DNA from: Oxalobacter paeniformigenes | GTDB lineage: Bacteria > Pseudomonadota > Gammaproteobacteria > Burkholderiales > Burkholderiaceae_D | Assembly (NCBI RefSeq): GCF_027158465.1 | Contig: NZ_JAMKYL010000001.1 | Coordinates: 798,540 to 862,539, forward strand | Length of the DNA stretch: 64,000 nt | Direction: 5' to 3' | Program-made: the position numbers and the translations under genes | Notes under the pieces: model-generated | The model's database searches: none | What the model saw: the letters and a program-made list of their open reading frames with translations, nothing else | Told to the model about the DNA's origin: nothing | In this document: in pieces, positions 33,273 to 42,267 of the stretch | Position numbering within the stretch: position 1 is the stretch's first letter | How the letters are laid out: each line of letters begins with the position of its first letter

Positions 33273-34934
33273 TCAATTCGATTCTTCTTTGATCAGACCC
33301 GGTTTGACCTGAAGTCTGACACGCATGTTCTTGCCGATGGTGGAATAGCCTCTGACCACATTGAATACCTGGCTGTCCGCCACCTCGACAACGATATCCT
33401 CGTCTCTGGCACCGGCTTCTTTCGCCTTTCTGACCAGTTTTTCGGTACCCAGTTCGATTACGTCTTCCAGCGTGAAGCGTTTCGGGATTTCCTGCTGGAT
33501 ACCTTCTTCGGCGATGCTCAATACCTGCGCTTCGGTATCCGCGACGATATTGAGTTCGACTGTCGTTCTGGCAGTTGCCGCACCGCTGGCGTTGATGACA
33601 TCGGAATCGTTCGGCACCTTGACCGGGCAATCCATCATTTCGCCGATCCGTTTCGCCATATACGGTGCCGGACCGCCGACGACCAGAATTTCCTTCGGTT
33701 CGATCTTGCGACCTTCCAGCAATTCATGAATGGTATAAACCGGCTTGCTGTTGATTTCGGCAAGCATGGTCTTGATTTTTTCCACGATCAGCGAACAGGC
33801 CAGATCGACAACCTCCGTTGCCACCTCTTGCGGCGTTTTCTTCATGTCCGCAGCCAGCTGCTTCATGGCATCCATCGCCTTGGCCTTGTCACCGATATCG
33901 GCGATACCCAGCACGATCAATGCATCCGTCGTCGTGGGAACCGGACCTCCGAACGCCATGGCAGCTCCCTTGCGTTCCGGTCCGAGACGCAACACACCAT
34001 CCTCGACACGGACATGACTGTCGCCACCGACACCGATCGAATGTGTCAACAGGCCACGCACCGAAGTCTTGTGATCCTCGATCGTGATACCTTGCGGTTC
34101 CAGCAGCGGAACCCCGTCGGCGAACAGGGCGATATCGGTCGTCGTACCACCGATATCGACGGAAATCGAATCTTTTTCCGGCGAGACATAAGGCAAAACG
34201 CCCATGATCGTGGCAGCCGGACCGGACAAAATGGTCTGCACCGGCATTTCACGCGATGCTTCGACCTCGATGGTACCGCCATCCGCTTTCAGGATATACA
34301 AGGGAACCTTGACGCCCAGCTTGTCCATATATGTCCTGAGCTGGTCGGCCAGCGTACGCTGCAAGCCCCAGACCGCTTCGTTCAGATAAGTGGTCGCGAT
34401 TCGGCGCGGAAAATTCAGCGCGCCGGACAGCTGGTGGCTCTGGGAGGCGTGTTCCGCCATATCCTCGAAATAGGCGTCCACTTCCTGTTCATGCGCCGGA
34501 TTGCGTGTCGAAAATTTGCCGACGATGGCAAAACGGTTGATGTTTTCCTTTTTGAATTTTTCTTTCAGGGCGGCCAGTTCCGAACGATCCGGCGCTTCTG
34601 CCTCGATACCGCGGTGGCTCATGTAGCCGGCAATATAGTTGGCCTTGTCATACAGCGGCAGATCTTTCGGTGCGACACCCGGGCCGTTCATGACGACCAG
34701 TCCGACGGGATCGAGCTGGTTCTGGACGACGGCATTCGTCGTCAGCGTCGTCGACAACACAATACGCTGCAAATTCCGGATATCTTCCGGTTTCGCAACG
34801 GCCTCCGTCGCCATCAGGACGGACTTGAGAATATTTTCCTTGTCCGTCAGCACTTTCGATTTGCGGACAATCTTTCGGTTATTCATCAGAACCGAATCGG
34901 TATGCGTACCTCCAACGTCAATTCCAAGGATCAT
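33273..34934 (-). CDS. hydantoinase/oxoprolinase family protein (HyuA-like)
   Basis: A 553-residue ASKHA-fold ATPase. The N-terminal phosphate-binding motif GIDVGGTHTD, the central SVDIGGTTTDIALF with LSGPAATIMG, and VGGPAPYMAKRIGE match HyuA, OplA-N and acetone carboxylase beta-type subunits. It is shorter than typical HyuA (about 680) and no HyuB partner is nearby. Such enzymes hydrolyse cyclic amides or activate substrates with ATP. AGGGAG lies six bases before the ATG at 34934 and directly abuts the ATG at 34940, so 34934 is preferred. It is co-transcribed with the deacetylase-family gene. Confidence 0.82.
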   Translation of the reverse strand: MILGIDVGGTHTDSVLMNNRKIVRKSKVLTDKENILKSVLMATEAVAKPEDIRNLQRIVLSTTLTTNAVVQNQLDPVGLVVMNGPGVAPKDLPLYDKANYIAGYMSHRGIEAEAPDRSELAALKEKFKKENINRFAIVGKFSTRNPAHEQEVDAYFEDMAEHASQSHQLSGALNFPRRIATTYLNEAVWGLQRTLADQLRTYMDKLGVKVPLYILKADGGTIEVEASREMPVQTILSGPAATIMGVLPYVSPEKDSISVDIGGTTTDIALFADGVPLLEPQGITIEDHKTSVRGLLTHSIGVGGDSHVRVEDGVLRLGPERKGAAMAFGGPVPTTTDALIVLGIADIGDKAKAMDAMKQLAADMKKTPQEVATEVVDLACSLIVEKIKTMLAEINSKPVYTIHELLEGRKIEPKEILVVGGPAPYMAKRIGEMMDCPVKVPNDSDVINASGAATARTTVELNIVADTEAQVLSIAEEGIQQEIPKRFTLEDVIELGTEKLVRKAKEAGARDEDIVVEVADSQVFNVVRGYSTIGKNMRVRLQVKPGLIKEESN

Positions 34935-35130
34935 GCGCATCTCCCTGTAACCGGTTTTATCGAGGATTTCAAAAATGAGAATCGTGCCATATCGTTTCTT
35001 GAAATGTAAAAAATCAGGTTGTTACATCACGAAAATTCTTGCCCAAAACACGCACACCGCCCCACCGGTACGGCATGCCCGATACCTTGTTCCAGCATTG
35101 TAACATTAGCGGAGAAGAACTGACCCGATC

Positions 35131-35172
35131 TTGCCAGAATTTAGCGGCGGCCTGCCCAAATACCTGCCAACA
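35131..35172. promoter_or_regulatory. loose CTGCCA motif cluster upstream of the hydantoinase-like gene
   Basis: TTGCCAGAAT (35131), CTGCCCAAAT (35152) and CTGCCAACA (35164) resemble the repeats at 28795-28825. They lie about 200 bases upstream of the leftward HyuA-like gene, within a 358-bp gap (34941-35298) that holds no gene. No good sigma-54 promoter was found on this strand. Confidence 0.3.
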
Positions 35173-35245
35173 CTTCGGGATATGACGTGTCGAATCGCTC
35201 ACAACCGCATTTTTCGGTACCATCACATGCGGTACGGACACAAAG

Positions 35246-35275
35246 AAAAACGGCATTTTCAGAGAAAATGCCGTT
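35246..35275 (-). terminator. terminator of rsmB
   Basis: A 12-bp stem (AACGGCATTTTC/GAAAATGCCGTT, loop AGA) is followed on the lower strand by TTTCTTTG after the stem T residues. It lies just downstream of the rsmB stop codon. Confidence 0.85.
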
Positions 35276-35298
35276 CGTATCATGTCTGCGCGATATGT

Positions 35299-36555
35299 TT
35301 ATTCCTTGCGTTCAATAACCGCCGCAAAAAAACCGTCCGTCTGATGCCGGTTCGGCAACAGTTTCAGAAAGTCGCCCATTTCCAGATCGACCTTGCTTTC
35401 TTCCAATACCTTTTGCATGGGTACCAGCGCGAACCGCCCATCTTTCGCCAGAAAATCCGATACGATTTTCTCGTTTTCATCATCAAGCAAACTGCATGTG
35501 GCATATACCAGTCGCCCGCCCGGCTTGACCAGCCGCGCCGCCGATTCCAGAATCTCGCGCTGTTTTTGCGCCATTTCGGCAATCGTCTCCGACGTCTGTC
35601 GCCATTTCAGGTCAGGATTGCGCCGCAAGGTTCCCAGACCACTGCATGGCGAATCGACGAGCACTCTGTCCGCTTTGCCTGCCAGACGCTTGATCCTCGC
35701 ATCCCGCTCATGGGCGATCTGAATGGGATGAACATTGGACAAGCCGCTTCTGGCCAGTCTGGGTTTCATCTTCGCCAACCGCCGTTCCGATACATCGAAT
35801 GCATACAACCTGCCGGTATTGCGCATGGCGACCCCAAGCGCCAGCGTCTTGCCGCCCGCGCCCGCACAAAAATCGACGACCATTTCGCCCCGTTTCGCAC
35901 CGACGATCTGTGCCAGCAACTGGCTGCCCTCATCCTGCACTTCCACGCCACCATCCTTGAACAACGGCATATTCTGCAAGGCGATCTTTTTGTGAAGACG
36001 GATGCCGGACGCGGCATACGGCGTCACCTCACATTCGACCGGAACCTCTTTTAGCACCCTGACGGCTTCTTCCCGTTTCATCTTGAGCGTATTGACGCGC
36101 AAATCCAGCGGCGCCGGCGTGTTGAGCACGCGCGAAAGTTCCTGTGTTTCTTCCTCGCCATATTGAGCGAGAAGCCTGTCATAAAGCCAGTCCGGCAAAT
36201 TGGCCTGCATTTTCCTCGGCAACCGGCTGCGATCGATCTTCATGACATGTTCCAGCCAGTCACGTTCTTCGTCACTGATTCCACCCATCGCATCCGGTCC
36301 GTATACATCGGCCAGTCCGAGCAATACCAGACGTCGCATCGCCGGTCCCGCTCCGGATTCCGAAAGATGGTTATACACCAGACGGTTGCGCAAAATCGCA
36401 TAGACCGTTTCGGCAATGGCACCACGCTCACGCATACCCAGCTTGGCATGCTCGCGGAAATAACGTGAAATCACGACATCGGCGGGCCCTGAAAATTGCA
36501 AAACTTCCCGCAATACCTGCTCGGTATGCGTAATCACCCATGGAGACAGTCTCAC
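35299..36555 (-). CDS. rsmB: 16S rRNA (cytosine-5) methyltransferase, RsmB/NOL1 family
   Basis: A 418-residue SAM-dependent m5C RNA methyltransferase. An N-terminal NusB-like helical region precedes the catalytic domain with motif I VVDFCAGAGGKTLAL, motif IV DSPCSGLGTLRRNPDLKW and motif VI ATCSLLDDENE; both catalytic cysteines are present. It starts at a GTG that overlaps the purN stop (GTGA) and has GGAGG upstream, so it is translated after purN. RsmF-type enzymes share the fold; the NusB-like part favours RsmB. Confidence 0.88.
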   Translation of the reverse strand: MRLSPWVITHTEQVLREVLQFSGPADVVISRYFREHAKLGMRERGAIAETVYAILRNRLVYNHLSESGAGPAMRRLVLLGLADVYGPDAMGGISDEERDWLEHVMKIDRSRLPRKMQANLPDWLYDRLLAQYGEEETQELSRVLNTPAPLDLRVNTLKMKREEAVRVLKEVPVECEVTPYAASGIRLHKKIALQNMPLFKDGGVEVQDEGSQLLAQIVGAKRGEMVVDFCAGAGGKTLALGVAMRNTGRLYAFDVSERRLAKMKPRLARSGLSNVHPIQIAHERDARIKRLAGKADRVLVDSPCSGLGTLRRNPDLKWRQTSETIAEMAQKQREILESAARLVKPGGRLVYATCSLLDDENEKIVSDFLAKDGRFALVPMQKVLEESKVDLEMGDFLKLLPNRHQTDGFFAAVIERKE

Positions 36556-37205
36556 AATCCACCTCCCTTGACGACGAAATCCAGCGAACCGGCGATATCA
36601 TCGGCCAGAACGACCTTGCCCTCGCCGGTATAGGAAACCTTGTCTTCCGTAATCCATCGGACGACCCGCGGATACAGACGATGTTCCTGCGCCAGCACCC
36701 TGTCGGCCAGCGTATCTTCATCGTCGCCCGGCAAAACCGGTACGACAGCCTGTGCGATGACCGGCCCGCCATCAAGTTCCGGCGTGACGAAATGTACAGT
36801 CGCGCCATGCACCCTGACACCCGCCTCAATCGCCTGCCGGTGGGTATGCAACCCGCGGAAACTGGGCAACAGCGAGGGATGGATATTGATCATACGACCG
36901 GTATAGTGTTCCACGAAACCGGTCGTCAGAATCCGCATGAATCCCGCCAGAATAACCAGATCGGGTTCATAGGTATCGATAACGGCCTGCAATGCCGCAT
37001 CGTATGCTTCACGATCGGCATAATCCTTGTGAGAAACCACCTGTGTCGGAATACCTGCCTCTGCGGCGAACACAAGCCCGGCGGCATCGGCACGATTGCT
37101 GATGACGGCACACAGTCTGGCAGACCACTTTTCCTGACGGAAAGCACGGACGATGGCTTCCATATTGCTGCCCCGTCCGGAAATAAGAATGACGATATTT
37201 TTCAT
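36552..37205 (-). CDS. purN: phosphoribosylglycinamide formyltransferase
   Basis: A 217-residue GAR transformylase, a purine biosynthesis enzyme using 10-formyl-THF. Recognisable motifs are IVILISGRGSNMEAIV, the catalytic region LAGFMRIL with MINIHPSLLPSFRGLHTHRQAI, GATVHFV and DGGPVIAQAVVPV (active-site Asp). The ATG at 37205 is chosen over a TTG at 37211. It forms an operon with rsmB. Confidence 0.95.
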   Translation of the reverse strand: MKNIVILISGRGSNMEAIVRAFRQEKWSARLCAVISNRADAAGLVFAAEAGIPTQVVSHKDYADREAYDAALQAVIDTYEPDLVILAGFMRILTTGFVEHYTGRMINIHPSLLPSFRGLHTHRQAIEAGVRVHGATVHFVTPELDGGPVIAQAVVPVLPGDDEDTLADRVLAQEHRLYPRVVRWITEDKVSYTGEGKVVLADDIAGSLDFVVKGGGL

Positions 37206-37427
37206 GCGCAAATTGTACCCGTCCTGCCATCTTTATTCCACGCCGGTAGCGAATTATTCCGCACTCCTAGACAGTCAGGCATTTCCGTCACAACCGATTC
37301 ATTCCGGATCGTCCCGCCTTTTTCCGTCATCGTGAGAACCTGTACAGCAGAAAAATCCCGCATCCATACGATTTCACAAAAAACCGCCTGCTCCTGAAAA
37401 CAGCTTTTTTCCCGAAATAAAACAGGA

Positions 37428-38789
37428 TTATCCGGCGACCGGAACCGCAACGAAGTCCGCCAGCAACTTTTTCAACCGATCCGACCAGAAAAAACCCGCA
37501 CAAGTCAGCGACATTCCCTTTCCGTCACTGCTGTCGGCAAGCAATCCCGCCTCTTTCCATTGCGCAAGCAGTTTTTTTCCCGATTCGCGATACGATACCG
37601 GCCATTTGCCTATATCAGGCAAGCGCAAACTTTCCATGGCGATATCCAGCTCATGGGAAAAACCGCCACGATCGACGGAAAGCGGAGAAAACGCGATTCT
37701 CGAAAGCGGCTTCTCGCCACGTTCGACCATTTCCGTATAACTCGCGATATCCCTTGCCGTACCGAGACCGATCGTCCCCAGCCGACCGCCTGCAGCCGAT
37801 CCGAAAGGAATCATATCCGTCTGCCTTCCTGCAAGACGGTTATACAACGACCTTTCACGACGATTGCGGCGCCAATGCTTCGGCGAAAAATGCTCGAACC
37901 CGTAATCGTACAGACGTGCATACGCAGCGCCGAACATTCTGGCTTTTTCATGAAATTCCGGCAGCATCGGCATTTTTCCGCGCTGAATCGCCTTGTCGAG
38001 CGGACTGTCCGGAAAACACCGGAGTTCATACAGATCAAGCCCTGCGATATCCGTTTCCTCGCTGATATACCGGATATCGTCCAGCAGCATCGGAATATCC
38101 TGTCCGGGCAACCCGTACATCAAATCGATAACGACCGAAGCACCGCTTTCGCACAAACCATTGAGCGTTTCGCCGACCTCTTCCCTGGAAGATATCCGGC
38201 CAAGTTTTTTTCGCAATGCCGTATTGGCTGACTGAACCCCCAAAGAAAAACGGTTTGCACCTGCTTCGACCCACGCCTTGCCTTTTTCCGCGGTAAATCC
38301 GGTCGTCCTGCCTTCCACAGTCACTTCCGCCTCGGGAGATATTCTGAAACAGTCATGCAAGGCACGAATGACCGCCGCCATATCGTCCCGATCCAGATCG
38401 CTCGGCGTTCCGCCCCCGAAATAAATGGCATCGACCGACCGTTTATCCACTACTTCTCTCAGCACATGCGCCGTATCGACGATTTCTTTCAGAAGCAACG
38501 AAGCATATTCCTTGCTGAAATCCTTTTTGGTCTGATTGATATAAAAAGGGCAAAAAGTACAGTGGTGATGACAGAACGGCACATGAACATACAGGGCGAG
38601 CGGACGTTCCGGTCGTGCCATAAACGCTTCCGGACCGAACTCCGCAAAAGACCCGCCCTTCCACTCCGGCGGCTGACGTTGCATCCGCGCAAGTGAAGGC
38701 ATCGCTTTCTTTTCTTCAGCAAAAGCCATCGTCAGCGGATCGGACGAGAGCCGTGCATAAAAATCGGAAATTTCAGGCTTGAATCCCAT
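37428..38789 (-). CDS. hutW: HutW/ChuW-type radical SAM heme-degrading enzyme
   Basis: A 453-residue radical-SAM protein of the HemN-like group. The cluster motif CHHHCTFC (Cys73, Cys77, Cys80) follows YVHVPF; FGGGTPSDL and GVQSANTALRKKLGR are also present. HutW/ChuW opens the heme ring without oxygen using SAM (anaerobilin pathway). Its place in an operon with a HutX-like carrier and an SDR-like reductase, divergent from heme-uptake genes, favours this role over coproporphyrinogen oxidase. The gene overlaps the reductase gene by 17 bases. Confidence 0.87.
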   Translation of the reverse strand: MGFKPEISDFYARLSSDPLTMAFAEEKKAMPSLARMQRQPPEWKGGSFAEFGPEAFMARPERPLALYVHVPFCHHHCTFCPFYINQTKKDFSKEYASLLLKEIVDTAHVLREVVDKRSVDAIYFGGGTPSDLDRDDMAAVIRALHDCFRISPEAEVTVEGRTTGFTAEKGKAWVEAGANRFSLGVQSANTALRKKLGRISSREEVGETLNGLCESGASVVIDLMYGLPGQDIPMLLDDIRYISEETDIAGLDLYELRCFPDSPLDKAIQRGKMPMLPEFHEKARMFGAAYARLYDYGFEHFSPKHWRRNRRERSLYNRLAGRQTDMIPFGSAAGGRLGTIGLGTARDIASYTEMVERGEKPLSRIAFSPLSVDRGGFSHELDIAMESLRLPDIGKWPVSYRESGKKLLAQWKEAGLLADSSDGKGMSLTCAGFFWSDRLKKLLADFVAVPVAG

Positions 38790-39435
38790 CCTCTACTCCC
38801 TTATCGCATTGAACAGTCACGGCACGATACAGCCAGACAGGATCGTCCAGCACCCGCAAAACCGCAGCAGCCACATCACCACGGGAAACATAGCCTTTCC
38901 TGCTTCCGTCTGGTTCATCCAGCAGGCAGAAATTGCCGGATGCAGGCTTGTCACTCAAACCGCCCGGACGGACGATCGTCCAGGGCAATCCACTTTCTTT
39001 CAGATAATTTTCCGCTTCGGTTTTGGCCAGCAGCGCCTCGCCAAGAAATTTTTTGACATGATCGTTCAACGCTTCATACTGTTCGCCGCATCCCATCGAC
39101 GTCACCAGCAAAATCCGCTCTACCGCGTCACTTTCTTTTAGCGCGCGAATGACATTGATATTGCCTTCTCCGCAAACACGGCGACCCTGTGCATTCTTCC
39201 CCCCCATCAGGCTGACCACCCTGCGAGGCCGTATTTCATTCAGTGTCCGTCTGCAATCCTGGATATCGAATGCATCACCACGAACAACGGTCACTCCCAA
39301 CGTTTCCAAACCGGATACATCGCTCTCTTTCCTTGCCATGACTGCAACCGTCTCCCCCTTCCCGACAGCCAGACGAGCAATGGAAAAACCGGTATGGCGT
39401 GTCGCGCCAAAAAGCAGCAAATCGACCTTTTTCAT
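38773..39435 (-). CDS. NAD(P)-binding SDR-like protein, candidate anaerobilin reductase (ChuY/HutY-like)
   Basis: A 220-residue Rossmann protein. The nucleotide loop is LLLFGATRHTGFSIARL near the N-terminus; later segments LLVTSMGCGEQYE and LPWTIVRPGGLSD are typical of atypical NAD(P)-binding SDRs. Its location between the HutX and HutW genes, with ATGA overlap upstream, suggests it reduces the linear tetrapyrrole made by HutW, as ChuY does in enterics. That assignment rests on context. Confidence 0.72.
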   Translation of the reverse strand: MKKVDLLLFGATRHTGFSIARLAVGKGETVAVMARKESDVSGLETLGVTVVRGDAFDIQDCRRTLNEIRPRRVVSLMGGKNAQGRRVCGEGNINVIRALKESDAVERILLVTSMGCGEQYEALNDHVKKFLGEALLAKTEAENYLKESGLPWTIVRPGGLSDKPASGNFCLLDEPDGSRKGYVSRGDVAAAVLRVLDDPVWLYRAVTVQCDKGVEDGIQA

Positions 39436-39959
39436 ACCGTCGCTCCGGTTTCGTCACCGGAAAACCAGGATCGCATGACGGCAAGCTGTTCCGGGACAAG
39501 CTCCCCTTTCTCGTCACGTCCGGCGAAAATCTTGAACATGGCATTTCCCGCTTTATTGATGAATTGCAGACTCACCGTCTGCTTTTTCATGAAAGGCCTT
39601 TCCACCAGATAAATCGACTGGCAATGACTGGCACGCAAATGACCGTGCAACGGACCGTTATAGGCAAAATTGTAAAAACCCTGCCCCAGCTTTCCATTCG
39701 GCAATACACCGGAAAATTCCAGGATCGCATCTGGCGTATTCATGACCAGTGTCACCTTTCCCAAGGCAGGAAGCGATTGCATGATCTCCACAAAACAACT
39801 GCCATCTTTCTTTTTCCACATGGATTCAGGAAGCAGCTCGATCACTTCAGCCAGCGTCAGACTGGCATTGGTGGCAATCCCTTCTAGCATAAGTCCCTGA
39901 TTTTCCAAAAGTTTTTCACGAATGGCCGTCTTGTTCATGGGTAATGTTGTATTCGTCAT
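39432..39959 (-). CDS. hutX: heme utilization protein HutX/ChuX
   Basis: A 175-residue protein of the HutX/ChuX cytoplasmic heme carrier family. It has LAEVIELLPESMW in the N-terminal half and YNFAYNGPLHGHLRASHCQSIYLVERPFM in the core. Carriers of this family accept heme after import and pass it to degradation enzymes. The ATG at 39959 is preferred over an upstream start that would add 27 unrelated residues. First gene of the leftward Fur-controlled operon. Confidence 0.85.
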   Translation of the reverse strand: MTNTTLPMNKTAIREKLLENQGLMLEGIATNASLTLAEVIELLPESMWKKKDGSCFVEIMQSLPALGKVTLVMNTPDAILEFSGVLPNGKLGQGFYNFAYNGPLHGHLRASHCQSIYLVERPFMKKQTVSLQFINKAGNAMFKIFAGRDEKGELVPEQLAVMRSWFSGDETGATV

Positions 39960-40041
39960 GTCGTATTTCTTCTCTTTCTGAAAACTTCGTGAAGTTTGTT
40001 GAAGACCCGTCGATACCTGAAACCTGTCTTCGCCAAACAAA

Positions 40042-40056
40042 TGAGAATCATTCTTG
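40042..40056. promoter_or_regulatory. Fur box 1
   Basis: TGAGAATCATTCTTG matches the 7-1-7 Fur consensus TGATAATGATTATCA at 10 of 15 positions. It lies nearer the leftward hutX operon. Confidence 0.6.
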
Positions 40057-40062
40057 TTTGTG

Positions 40063-40092
40063 TTGACAATTTTAAATGAGAATGATTATCAT
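40063..40092 (+). promoter_or_regulatory. sigma-70 promoter with Fur box 2, rightward heme-uptake operon
   Basis: TTGACA (40063-40068) and TATCAT (40087-40092) are 18 bp apart. TGAGAATGATTATCA at 40077-40091 matches the Fur 7-1-7 consensus at 14 of 15 bases and covers the -10. Iron-bound Fur should block RNA polymerase directly. Confidence 0.82.
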
Positions 40093-40143
40093 TTGTAAAA
40101 AATTTTACAAAAAATTACATGCCTTTCTTTCATTGACCGAACC

Positions 40144-41025
40144 ATGACCATACACATTCCGACGTATTTCCAGCTCCGGCATATCGACCGTTTGCCTCAA
40201 CCGGTGGTCCTGGGATTGGCAAGCGCTGTTCTGCTACTGCACGGTATTCTCGTCGCCATCGCACTGGAAAACATCCCTCTGGTCGAGCCGGGAGGAAACG
40301 CCAGTGGCGGCAACGGTACAGGTGGTGGAAACAAGGCGCTCATCGTTTCCGTTTTGCGAAGCAGTCCTTCCACGTCAGGAATGTCGGTTGTACGGCAACC
40401 ACTCAGTTCCGTCCAAAAACCCGCTCCCGGAAAAAAGAAAAAACTGACGGAACTCATTGCGACAACGAACGCAACACGAAAAACCACGCCAGAAAGCAAT
40501 GTCGTCAGAAAATCTCTTGCCGAACGGGCATCCCCTCTTGCACCTGAATCAAAAACAATTTCCGGTTCCTCTTTCGCTTCCGCCAAGCCGATGCATTCCT
40601 CTCAGGAATCAAACACTGCTAACGACAACGGTGCAGGAAACGATAAGGGAAACGGTGCAGGAAGCGGTGTTGGACAGGGTGAAGGGAACAGAACCGGTAA
40701 CGGTATCGGAACAGGCAGTACCGGAAACGGCATCGCCCGTTCGGTATCGCTTTCCAGCTTACGCTACAAACGGGCTGTCAAACCTGAATATCCGCCCCGT
40801 TCCATCCAGAAACATGAATCGGGCCAAGTCAATGTCCGTGTCGTCGTCGATACGGCAGGTCGTGTCCATGACGCACGTGTCGTCCTTTCCTCAGGATTCA
40901 GCAGACTGGATGAAGCGGCTCTGAAAGCAGCGCGACACAGTACATTCCACCCCTACACCGAACATGGCCGCCCGCTCTTCGCCATGGCCATCATCCCTTA
41001 CCGGTTCAACCTGAGCAACAAATAA
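40144..41025 (+). CDS. tonB: TonB family energy transducer
   Basis: A 293-residue protein with one N-terminal membrane anchor (about 20-42), a long periplasmic linker and a C-terminal TonB domain (KPEYPPRSIQKHESGQVNV, then RLDEAALKAARHSTFHPY). The linker (about 155-200) is Gly/Asn-rich rather than the usual Pro-Lys/Glu repeats. It transmits proton-motive force from ExbB/ExbD to the receptor encoded downstream. First gene of the operon after the Fur-controlled promoter. Confidence 0.88.
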   Translation: MTIHIPTYFQLRHIDRLPQPVVLGLASAVLLLHGILVAIALENIPLVEPGGNASGGNGTGGGNKALIVSVLRSSPSTSGMSVVRQPLSSVQKPAPGKKKKLTELIATTNATRKTTPESNVVRKSLAERASPLAPESKTISGSSFASAKPMHSSQESNTANDNGAGNDKGNGAGSGVGQGEGNRTGNGIGTGSTGNGIARSVSLSSLRYKRAVKPEYPPRSIQKHESGQVNVRVVVDTAGRVHDARVVLSSGFSRLDEAALKAARHSTFHPYTEHGRPLFAMAIIPYRFNLSNK

Positions 41026-41058
41026 CCCACCTGTTCCACCAACGGAAAACATCACAAA

Positions 41059-41814
41059 ATGGAAACTACAACCAGCAATATCGGATTCAGTCATTTCATC
41101 GCCCAAAGCGATTTTCTTGGGAAAACGATTCTTGTCATACTGATCGGCATGTCCGTCGTATCCTGGACGCTCATTATCGTCAAAGGAATCGCCGGATGGC
41201 GACGCAAACGTTACAGCAATGCATTTCTCCAGTTTTTCTGGAACGCCACATCCCTTGACGCGGTCCGACATGAAATCCAGACACATGGCATCAAATGCCC
41301 CTTCTCGCATCTGACCGCCCATGCACAACATGCCAAGGAACATCATATCCACTACGGCGCCGCGAAATTGTCCGAAGCGGGGACACAACAGGAATTCGTC
41401 ACACGAACGATGCGCATGGTCATGGATGAAGACGCTGCCCGTCTTGAAAACGGGCTGACCGTTCTGGCGACCATCGGATCGACCGCACCGTTTATCGGCC
41501 TGTTCGGAACAGTCTGGGGCATCTACAACGCCCTTATCAATATCAGTGCAAGCGGTGCAGGCACGCTCGACATGGTCGCCGGTCCTGTGGGAGAAGCACT
41601 CATCATGACCGGTATCGGACTGGCAGTCGCCATCCCTGCCGTCATCGGATACAACTGGCTGGTACGCAGCAACAATGTCACGATGTCCAAACTGGACATG
41701 TTCGCCAACGAACTGCTGACCTTCCTGACGACCGGAAAACCCTATTCCATCAATACCGAACCGCATGAAAAAACAGCCATGTCGCCGGTAGTCCATCACA
41801 TCAAGCGGGGCTGA
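41059..41814 (+). CDS. exbB: ExbB-like proton channel protein (MotA/TolQ/ExbB family)
   Basis: A 251-residue inner-membrane protein with three transmembrane segments (about 25-45, 135-155, 180-200). The signature NGLTVLATIGSTAPFIGLFGTVWGIYNAL is followed by VAGPVGEALIMTGIGLAVAIPAVIGYNWL. It forms the stator that energises TonB. It is two bases upstream of exbD. Confidence 0.93.
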   Translation: METTTSNIGFSHFIAQSDFLGKTILVILIGMSVVSWTLIIVKGIAGWRRKRYSNAFLQFFWNATSLDAVRHEIQTHGIKCPFSHLTAHAQHAKEHHIHYGAAKLSEAGTQQEFVTRTMRMVMDEDAARLENGLTVLATIGSTAPFIGLFGTVWGIYNALINISASGAGTLDMVAGPVGEALIMTGIGLAVAIPAVIGYNWLVRSNNVTMSKLDMFANELLTFLTTGKPYSINTEPHEKTAMSPVVHHIKRG

Positions 41815-41816
41815 TC

Positions 41817-42251
41817 ATGGCTTTCGGAGGATTCGAAAACAAACACGGCCGGACGCCGATGGCCGAAATGAACATGGTACCGTTAATCGATGTCATGCTG
41901 GTGCTGCTTGTCATTTTCATCGTCACCGCACCGCTTTTGTCTCATTCGGTCCGGATCGAACTGCCACAGGCGAGTTCGAAAAATGTCGAAACCACACCGG
42001 CGAAAATCGATCTGGCCATCGAGTCGAACGGAAACCTTTTGTATAACGGAACCCCTGTCGGGCGCAACACGGCACAGGCACTTTTCGCGGAAGCGGCAAG
42101 GGAAACCCCCATGCCTGAAGTCCATATCTATGCCGACAGACATGCCGATTATCAATATGTCGCACAAACCTTGTCGGACGCCAGTCGCGCCGGCCTGACC
42201 ACCATCGGTTTCATCACCAGACCACAAGAAAAACAAACCTCTCTCCCTTAA
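41817..42251 (+). CDS. exbD: ExbD-like biopolymer transport protein
   Basis: A 144-residue single-pass protein. The start region with TPMAEMNMVPLIDVMLVLLVIFIVTAP contains the essential membrane Asp (LIDVML), and a periplasmic domain follows. It completes the TonB-ExbB-ExbD motor and is translated right after exbB. Confidence 0.94.
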   Translation: MAFGGFENKHGRTPMAEMNMVPLIDVMLVLLVIFIVTAPLLSHSVRIELPQASSKNVETTPAKIDLAIESNGNLLYNGTPVGRNTAQALFAEAARETPMPEVHIYADRHADYQYVAQTLSDASRAGLTTIGFITRPQEKQTSLP

Positions 42252-42267
42252 CAGCGGACACATACAA

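Noticed and set aside
33262..33630. N-terminal extension of the deacetylase-family gene
   Set aside because: The extension overlaps the hydantoinase-like gene out of frame and has no domain; the GTG at 33261 with AGAGG is better.
34968..34989. Sigma-54-like TGGCACG on the lower strand before the hydantoinase-like gene
   Set aside because: The -24 part is perfect, but the expected GC of the -12 element is AT, so I do not call a promoter.
37428..38789. Oxygen-independent coproporphyrinogen III oxidase (HemN)
   Set aside because: The fold is shared, but the heme-uptake context and HutX neighbour favour HutW.
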